64,000 nucleotides of DNA from Loripinus fragilis (Eukaryota > Mollusca > Bivalvia > Lucinida > Lucinidae). The first letter of the stretch is position 1, and every line of letters begins with the position of its first letter. The DNA lies in NCBI GenBank assembly GCA_964019695.1, contig OZ026524.1, forward strand, positions 25,150,164-25,214,163, in the 5' to 3' direction. The notes beneath the pieces were generated by a model that did not search any database, had not been told where the DNA came from, and saw only the letters and a list, made by a program, of their open reading frames with translations. Below are positions 57,032 through 64,000 of this stretch, one piece after another. The translations under genes and the position numbers were made by a program.

Positions 57032-58580
57032 TTAAGTCCAATTTGGAATTTAGATCAAACCATAGTATCGTCTATAAAATTTAGAAAAGGTTCTGCGAAG
57101 TTTATGATACAAATAGCTTTGTTTAAGAAGTTTCTGAGTTAACAATTTATTGCGAGCGTTGAAGTCATCAACATGGCTAGACGCTCTAGCAAAACGAATG
57201 AGTTGACCGATATAGACTCCATAGGATGTAGAGCGAGGAACATCACCATCCATCAAAAAAATGGGAAATTGACAATTTCAAATTCAAAGCCGTCACGTTT
57301 ATCATTAGAAATTGACAAATGCAAGTCTGAAAACGCGGCTTGGGTATCAGAGGTATTAGCTTTATTAAGTTGGAGCTCTGAAGGGTATACTTGACTTACC
57401 ATAGTGTCGAAGTAAACATATTAATGTTTAAAATATCGCCCAAATATTACATGTAGTGTTAAAAGCATCAACAATAGCAGCCTGCTTATCATCAGAAAGA
57501 GAAATCATAAAGTCTCTTTCAGAATAAAACAGTAAAAAATCTGCAACCAATGGAGCACTATTAGTGCCCATAGGTATCCCAACTACTTGTCTGTACAACT
57601 TGGTGCCAAATCGGTTAAAGCTGTTGTCCAACAAAAAGGTCAGCGCATCACATACATTTTAAAAAGACCTTGCATGATACATTTTAGGTTTATCTGAAGT
57701 AAAAATGCCTTTCTGTCGTTACATACAAGGTAAGGAGAGCCTTCTCTATTGAAGGTTCTTTCAATAAGATCAACAAGTTTATCTTTAATTAAATTATGAG
57801 GTAAAGTGGTGTGAAGAGTAGAAAAATTATAAGAAGACAAACTGGTCGCATTGAAATCTCTAGCTTTAAGTTTATCCAAAATTTCACTTGCTTTTTTAAT
57901 AGACCAAAATAGATTCTTACCACATCTCTCATATGCCTTTTCAAAGTACTTGATAACATGTTTTTAACAGCTGAAAGACATGAGGTTAACAATTTAGAAC
58001 AGTTCTGTGGTCGTACAAGAACTAGAATTAGAGGATCTTACATGAGTGCTCATGTTCTATTGAATTTATTAAACGTGTACGGGGAAAGAGATAAAATGCG
58101 AGGCTTGCCGAGCATTTTATCTCTTTTCCGCAACGAGTTTAATAAATTCAATAATACAAGGGCACGAATGTTAGATTCTATTTATCAAATGACATTAAGA
58201 TTACTTTGAAATCTCATTTTTGCCGTAAAAACGTTATAATTTTGTCATTATGTACGCAACGTTGTTATGGACGTCATAACGTTTCCCGAAAATCGATAAA
58301 CCACTAGCGGTTTACAGATTTTATAGCATGGCGTTATTTCACTCCCAGACGCGACGTCATATGATAATTAGCAATAAATCTTGCTTTATAGGGTTTTATG
58401 GAGTTTAGGTAAGCAGTACAACGTAGGAACCTTGTCTTGGTTTTCTTTAGCTTTGACACCAAAATGTAGGGCTGTATGACAACCATGCCCATCGTCAACC
58501 ACCCTCTCACTCAAAGAAGGCTGCAGTTTATAGGCATTGGTGTCAACAAGCTCACGTTCAAACGTATTGATATAATACAA
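57032..58580 (-). pseudogene. Penelope-like reverse transcriptase, copy 3, many breaks
   Basis: Collinear blocks on the minus strand from about 58580 down: KVPTLYCLPKLHKTL (58386-58430), a ~60-residue block with NFSTLHTTLPHNLIKDKLVD (57789-57879 and neighbouring frame), RQVVGIPMGTNSAPLVADFL (57540-57620), then DGDVPRSTSYGVYIGQLIRF and the basic RRTFSKFYRRYY helix (57050-57256). The catalytic YLDD equivalent is destroyed (frame reads CNIWAIF at 57428). At least four frameshifts and a 334-bp insert (58032-58365) break it. It covers more N-terminal sequence than copy 1 and is older by damage. It starts 3' at the same point, ...AAATTCCAAATTGGACTTAA, as the coding/3' boundary of copy 1. Confidence 0.82.
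58032..58365. mobile_element. 334-bp insertion in Penelope-like copy 3, TSD AATTAG
   Basis: AATTAG at 58026-58031 and 58366-58371 brackets it. The coding sequence on either side (ARFIAN | SSSCTTT in Penelope terms) reads through when it is ignored. It contains a hairpin (58062-58149, AATTTATTAAACGTGTACGG... and complement) and a body shared in inverse with 37345-38060. No terminal inverted repeats are obvious. Confidence 0.7.
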
Positions 58581-58713
58581 TCGTCAAACAACTACAACAA
58601 TAACCCAATTAAGTCAAACGGAATTTATTTCTCTTATCAAATGGACCAGTACAATGTTATTGTTAAGGTCTGTTGGTTGTATTTTTATTTCTATTCAAAT
58701 TCAATAGAAAATA

Positions 58714-58782
58714 GTAGACCCTGATCAGACGCCGCATTTTGGGGCGTTTGGTCTGAGCCTGCACTGTTTGCCTATGACCCCC
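58714..58782. repeat. Short hairpin family H3, copy 4
   Basis: GTAGACCCTGATCAGACGCC...GGCGTTTGGTCTGAGCCTGC then ACTGTTTGCCTATG; lies 70 bp upstream of exon 2. Confidence 0.65.
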
Positions 58783-58853
58783 AAATAGGATGATAGGTTT
58801 ATATTAATCATCACATATAAAGATATTATACATGTACAAGGATTATTTTGCAG

Positions 58854-59034
58854 AACCTAAACGGTTTGATGTCGTGTTAAATACCTACATGAAAGCGGGC
58901 AGCACATTAACAGGGATGGTACTAGGTTTTCGCAGTGACTCCTTCTACGTATATGAACCATTATGGAAGACATCTCGATGGGTGTACTGGCGGGGGAATG
59001 ATACTGTGTGCCGCGCAGACAAATACATGTGTCG
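58854..59034 (+). CDS. Carbohydrate sulfotransferase, exon 2 (PAPS-binding)
   Basis: Transfers sulfate from PAPS to a sugar hydroxyl in the Golgi lumen, by family. The exon follows acceptor GATTATTTTGCAG and ends TGTCG before donor GTAAGC, leaving phase 2. It encodes PKRFDVVLNTYMKAGSTLTG, whose (T)YM(K/R)xGS(S/T)xTG is the 5'-phosphosulfate-binding loop of the CHST1-7 Gal/GlcNAc/GalNAc-6-O group, then MVLGFRSDSFYVYEPLW, the expected F-Y-x-(Y/F)-E-P helix just after it. The loop has Lys where vertebrate members usually have Arg. The following segment (about 20 residues, ending KYMC) has no specific motif. The 3'-phosphate-binding motif and the rest of the ~350-residue domain are not in the window. 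The 5' end pairs in phase with exon 1 at 42978. The in-frame ATG at 58832 lies inside the polypyrimidine/acceptor region and is not the start. Confidence 0.8.
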
Positions 59035-59329
59035 GTAAGCTATTATTAGCATTCACGTGATCGTTCAGCCCTGAGTCATTAACTCAGCCATGGTGTCGAT
59101 ATCACAAATACAAATTATAGCGACGTCACATGGTTTGCACAGTTACACGTTATTTACCTTAAAGTTTATAGAATTAAACCAGATGATAGTCATAAAAAAC
59201 GAAGCATCCAGCGTACTCTCAGATCAACTAATTAACGAATCCGCCTGGTCTGACAGGAGTCTTTGCCGTGAATACAATGTGTAGCTAAGAGCCAAAGATT
59301 TGAGAATAATTTAGGTCATCCATTGAGAT

Positions 59330-60010
59330 ATTACAAACTCTCACTACTGCAGGAACAGCCACAAATTAGCCATGAAAATACCATTAATCATTAATACAAA
59401 TAGATATTAATGGCTAGTAAAGGTAACATTATCAATGGGCCATTAACTTTTATGTTTCTTTTAATGGGAAAATAAGAGTCATTGTTTTGGTTAATGGGCC
59501 AGAACTAATGGTTATGAAAAAAATATGCCAATTAACGGAAACATTATTCAGGGGTCAATAAATTTTCTCTCTTGATATTCAGGGGAAATCATGGCCATAT
59601 GTTTTACTGCCTGAAATGATGGCCTTTAATTTCAGAAACAAATTAATGGCCATTACTTTAAAATCATACCAGTTATTTTTCTAAATATAATGCCCATAAA
59701 TTACTCAATTTCTCATTGGCATTAAAAGATCTAAATCTTTTTTCAATGGCCATGAGCTTTTTCAAGTGTGCTTTCATGGCCATTGCTAGGGGGACATTTT
59801 TCAATGGCCACAGATGTGATGTTGCGAAAATGCGACGTGCCATCTGGGGCCATTGTAAATACTCACAGGAAATGCATCGAAAAATGAAATAAAGATAAAA
59901 TAATCTCCTGATGCCCCTAAAAATGGACTCATTTAAATTAAAAGTATTCTTCACAAGTGGCCAAAGCTCGTTTTTCTTCAGCATTTCTCCCTGAAATCTC
60001 TCGAGGTACA
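59330..60010. repeat. Cryptically simple block built from TAATGGCCATTA-like words
   Basis: Variants of AATGGCCATT / GGCCATTAA recur irregularly for ~600 bp. The 112-codon minus frame at 59673-60011 is this low-complexity DNA and has no domain. Confidence 0.7.
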
Positions 60011-60079
60011 TGGGGTTGTCTTTTTCTCCCTGATCAAATTGTACACTCAGACAATTTCTCCATGAAACACGAAATGTAG

Positions 60080-60500
60080 CTATATTAATCTACAGGCACT
60101 GCCCATAGAAAATGTCTCTGGAATTATCAGTGGTGTAGCAATGATATTATTTGTAAAATACCAGTGGAAGTCAGCGGTAAACTTTGGTGGTGAAACAGTG
60201 AATTTCAGTGGTAAAACAGTGGTAATTCCACTGATTTTATCTGTTATATCAGTTGATAACAGTGGTAACACCACAAAATTTTAACCTCTGGTTTCCACTG
60301 GTATGCCACTGGAAACCAGTGGTTACACCACTGATATTCCACTGGTATACCACCGATATAAAACTGTTAATACCACCAAATTTTACCGCTGATTTCCACT
60401 GGTATATTATTGATATACCACTTTTATACTACTGATCTACCATCGATACATGACTGGAAACTGTACCATAAATTTTACAACTAATATACCACCGATCTGT
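60080..60500. repeat. Cryptically simple block built from CCACTGGTAT / CAGTGGTAA words
   Basis: Both orientations of CCACTG(A/G)TAT occur about 25 times with no fixed period, giving many overlapping small hairpins. Different word from, but same style as, the preceding block. Confidence 0.8.
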
Positions 60501-61770
60501 ATTAACATGTTTGCCAAGACTTTATTTTATTGCATAAATCCTGCGCATTTTAAGAGCATGTAGTTCAATAAAAGTTTTTTTAATTCATAGTTCAAGACCT
60601 GGATATGTACTGCTATCTCCCATGTAAAGCTCGAAGATTGACATTTATAAAAAAAGATAAAAGCTACTGTGGGCATAATAGTTTTTACCAAACATGTACT
60701 TTATTCATTCAGTGTTCAAACTAGAGTGGGCCATAGGCCCCCTTTTATGGCCCCCTATCAAAACACTGAAGTCTGTTTACTTTTTATAAAAACCAACACA
60801 ATTAAGTCATACCAATCATTTTCTGAAATAATTACAATCAAACAAACTTATTTCTTGAACTTATTTTGATATTTGAAAATGTGGGGGAAAAACCCCGCAC
60901 AGGGTTTTAAATACCCCACGTTTTTTTTTACTTTGACCTTTTTTTCACTATGACAGGATTTTTATTTTGGGGTCCTTACTAATTTAAGTCTGTATTTATG
61001 TATTAAAGTGGTTTTGAGTCTTTTGCACCACTAGAAAGGTGATGTGATTTTGCAAAAAAAAAAACTGGTGGCTGTTACATGTTTTCTGTTGTATCCAAAA
61101 TAGCAGATACAAGTTGTGTGTGTGTGTGTGTTTTTTTTTTTTAAAAAAAAACGCTATCTCTATTGTATTCTAAATAAGAAGTGATCTTCATTTCCTAAAT
61201 TTAGTTAACTTAGCTCGCTTACTTTTATAAAAGATATTTCTTGTTTTCTTTTGATGCAAAATGGCAGTTACCAGTTGTTGGCAGTGTTTAAATCTCCCTC
61301 TGTCGTATTCTTGATGAATTGATCTTCATTTCTTTTGTTATTTTTTTAAGAAAAAATCGGTGCTAATTTCTTGCATTTCTCATTTCTTTTCAAACAATCT
61401 TTGTATACACGCAGTTTTAATATATGTGCAAGTGGTTTCTGGTTGAGTCATCGCGCCTAAAGTACAGCGCTATTCATTGGTTGTTAGGAAATGTTTTATC
61501 CAATCGCTGTGCGCTTACAATTTGCGCAATGTGACAACCTGTTTACATCCGGTAGGAAAGGTAGGAAATTCATTCTGATAACGCTATACAGACAATCAAT
61601 AATTCACTAAAACAATGAAAGTATCAGACATTTATGCATGTGGAGTTAATTATTCCGAAAGGTAATGACCTAAGATGCTGATAGTCACCAAGAGACCATT
61701 AAATTATGTTGGTTTTGATAGAGAACGAAGTATATAACAGTGCATTTTTATTGGGTGGGGTATACCCCAG
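60500..61770. other. Intronic or intergenic stretch
   Basis: AT-rich; a short (GT)n at 61115-61130 beside poly-T. No exon continuing the sulfotransferase (phase-2 acceptor with 3'-PAPS motif) was recognised. Confidence 0.35.
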
Positions 61771-61774
61771 GAAC

Positions 61775-61915
61775 CTGAGATCAGTAGTTTTTATTTGTTT
61801 GATTTGATTATTTACGCCCCATCAACACTATATCAGTTATAAAGGGACGGGTCTTCCTGGGTTGAACTAGTACTAAGCTAGGATTAATGTTTTTGCTCAA
61901 GGACACAGCGCAGTG
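61775..61915 (-). repeat. tRNA-derived SINE, copy 3, 5'-truncated
   Basis: Reverse complement matches copies at 927 and 39677 from CACTGCG(C/T)TGTGTC through CTTAGTACTAGTTCAACC to the CAAATCAAACAAATAAAA tail. The tRNA-like head is missing. Confidence 0.7.
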
Positions 61916-62603
61916 ACGCGAATAGTTTTGAATATAGTAAATCAGTGAATAAACGGGTTCATAAAATAATAATCTAACTAGATCTAATATAAATTACTGA
62001 GGTCAAATTATAAAGGTAGTTTATTCAACTTGGAAGACCAGTGACTCTTTTCAATCTGTTGGATTATCCCATTTTCTATGAGTTGTATTATACTTGATAT
62101 ATAGGGTGAAAATGACTGAAAAGCCTGAGTGGGGTAGCCGTCTCTCACCACAGGGGATTCAGCCTCAAACACCACCGTGGTCAACACTGCCAAATAGAGC
62201 AGGTAGAGACTGCTTAGCTCGCATGACGCCTCTTCTTCGAAACACCGAAGATATGTCTAATTCTCTTTGTACCTCCCAATGAGATGCCTCAGTAAAAATG
62301 CGAGACATCCTTCTCTCCAATTACGTCAGGGGCAACACACCGTACCAACTTCTTCAAGAAGTCCATCTCATTATACGCACGAAAGGGTACAAAAATAGGC
62401 AGGCAAAACCACGATCCTGTAGACGACAGGTCCACAGCCAGTCGTCACAATTGCTAAAGGTATTGGATAGCTCAACTCACTGAAACCCTGTGGTCTCAAT
62501 GTGTTATGATAGTACACTAGCGCTTCTCAGTCATTTTCCCTATATATAACTTGATATATATCACAGAAGCAAATAGTCCATAATAAGGGTAACACTATAT
62601 ATA

Positions 62604-63341
62604 CACTCAGACATAAGTTAAGCATCACCAGAACATTATTTCAGAGACGTTTTTCGCGTACAAATTCCTTCAGAAGAACAACCAGTTTGTAATATTATTT
62701 TACCCTTGTCTTCCTGTGGTCTGCTGAACATATCAGAATGTCATTTGGTCATTTTACTGAATTTCTACGGTGTCCTGTATACACCAACCCCTATTTTGGG
62801 GATGTACCCTTAAAAAGTGTCACAGCTTAACCCAAAATGCTTACTTTGAATTCAAATAAACGCAAAAAGAATCTAAACTTATTTTTTAAAAATAGTATTA
62901 AACTGATTCTGCCGAACTGCAGGTGTCATGTCAGTTATAGAGGATCATAGTGAAAGTTAATCGCGTGTTTATAATTTTTGCATTATCACTATATAACAAG
63001 CCATTCTTTACACATCCATAACTTTTATTCTTTTAGAGATATGAATCTGAAATTTTCAGACAGAATTTGTCTTTGATATTGTAACAATGTGACACTAATA
63101 CTTTACATGTCTAAGCGTTTTGAAAATATCATAATGGGCTAGAGAATATGGACATTTTTAGGGGTAAGTGTAAATTTACCATGCCTGGTTGTTTCCCTTT
63201 GTGATAATTGAATCGAAATTTGCTGTAAATTGTCACCACTTTATCTATTTTAATAAATAAACCAAGAAAATATTCATGACTGGAAATCTTCCTTAGTTTT
63301 CTAGGAAACTATTGAGGCGATGCTTAACTTATGTCTGACTG
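62604..63341. mobile_element. Tc1-like non-autonomous element, 738 bp, TA TSD
   Basis: Ends CACTCAGACATAAGTTAAGC(ATC) and GATGCTTAACTTATGTCTGACTG are inverted repeats, with TA at 62602-62603 and 63342-63343. Interior without a domain-bearing ORF. Confidence 0.75.
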
Positions 63342-63349
63342 TATATATA

Positions 63350-64000
63350 AAAATTAAAAAAGACACTCTTGAACAATTTGAAATATTTTTATTTTTCAGC
63401 AGCCAGTGTCATCATTGAATTTTCAAGCTGTTTGTTAACGTTATCATAACGTTGACGTAACAAAATCTTGTTTGGCGTAGCGCACGTATAGAGTATTTGG
63501 CGCTTTTTATGACGCTACTTGATTAAATTACTTGTAAAAATTAATTTTTAGTTAGTAATCTTTATCTAGCTCAACATACATACGCATGAAACTCGTGGTG
63601 CTCATAAATGTTAAAATACCGAACAATTGTTGGCATTTTAAAATCCATCAGCATGACAATGACTGTACTTTTATGAAGTTGCATCATTTGAATGTTTGTA
63701 AAAGAACAGCAAGAGTTGACTGAAAAATCTTTAGGCTGTCCTAAGCACTGAAAAGATGTGGGTTCAAGTCCAGTAGCATTTCAGTCTTTTTTTGTGTGTT
63801 TGTTTGTTCGTCGTTTTGAGACCGGGTCAAAAAGCTACTAATCATTCATTTGTCTCTATTATTGTAATACCCTAAATGAGACTTACACAAGTAGTTCCGA
63901 TCGAAAGTTACACAGTTTTGGGGCTATACACAAAATCATTTCATGGGAACTGTGTCTTTGACGGTCGAATCAAAATGCATTTTATAATACGATCTGTTTT
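63350..64000. other. Terminal stretch; tRNA-like B box near 63765
   Basis: GATGTGGGTTCAAGTCCAGTAG at about 63754-63775 resembles a tRNA T arm, followed by TTT runs, but no full cloverleaf fits. No gene seen. Confidence 0.3.

Noticed and set aside
58832..58853. ATG at 58832 as the start of a short sulfotransferase
   Set aside because: It falls in the acceptor tract just before CAG, and splicing from exon 1 supplies the membrane anchor the family needs.
59673..60011. 112-codon minus ORF as a gene
   Set aside because: It lies wholly in GGCCATT-word simple sequence, with no recognised domain.

Overview
ORGANISM. This is eukaryotic nuclear DNA: AT-rich, intron-bearing and packed with decayed transposable elements (TEs). 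No dense operon-like coding is present. A bivalve mollusc, probably heterodont, fits best. The indications are tandem ~150-bp repeat cores beside Helentron-like ends (as in bivalve 'pearl' elements), a Penelope-like reverse transcriptase type I associate with molluscs, a tRNA-derived SINE, and short hairpin MITEs that I recall from bivalve and cnidarian sequence. The assignment is inference from pattern memory, not from a search. LAYOUT. 1-4.8 kb: two tRNA-derived SINE-like repeats, a 935-bp hAT-like element with a transposase zinc-finger fragment, and a hairpin MITE. 4.8-7.85 kb: a mariner element (HTH half and DD34D half of its transposase) split by a hAT-like element, which is split by another hAT-like element that holds a (GATG)n/(GATA)n microsatellite. 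8.3-21.7 kb: a large complex of Helentron/pearl-like repeats, with a 1.24-kb hAT insertion and a pogo-like MITE. 22.0-22.4 kb: an isolated minus-strand ORF resembling a protein of Polinton/adintovirus-type elements. 22.7-28.8 kb: several unrelated tandem and cryptically simple arrays. 29.7 kb: one possible unassigned terminal exon. 31-39.4 kb: hairpin MITEs, a pogo-like and a mariner-like non-autonomous element, and a long-TIR foldback element. 40.1-44.8 kb: two copies of one ~820-bp non-autonomous element on either side of the only convincing host exon pair's first exon. 48.3-58.6 kb: three sizeable Penelope-like remnants, all minus strand (a fourth scrap lies at 35.5 kb), and a ~90-bp-period satellite. 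58.85-59.03 kb: second host exon. 59.3-64 kb: two word-based simple arrays, a SINE tail and a Tc1-like MITE. HOST GENE. The one host gene I can support is a Golgi-type carbohydrate sulfotransferase on the + strand. Exon 1 (42858-42978) encodes a short cytoplasmic tail and a signal-anchor helix. Exon 2 (58854-59034) encodes the start of the lumenal domain with a PAPS-binding motif. The splice sites and reading phase match across a ~15.9-kb intron full of repeats, and the remaining exons lie outside the window. OVERALL. The genes do not form a common pathway. The window is an intron and intergenic TE mosaic whose value lies in nested-insertion chronology, hairpin MITE families and arrays. I found no convincing new multi-gene system, and no rRNA, functional tRNA gene or CRISPR array.
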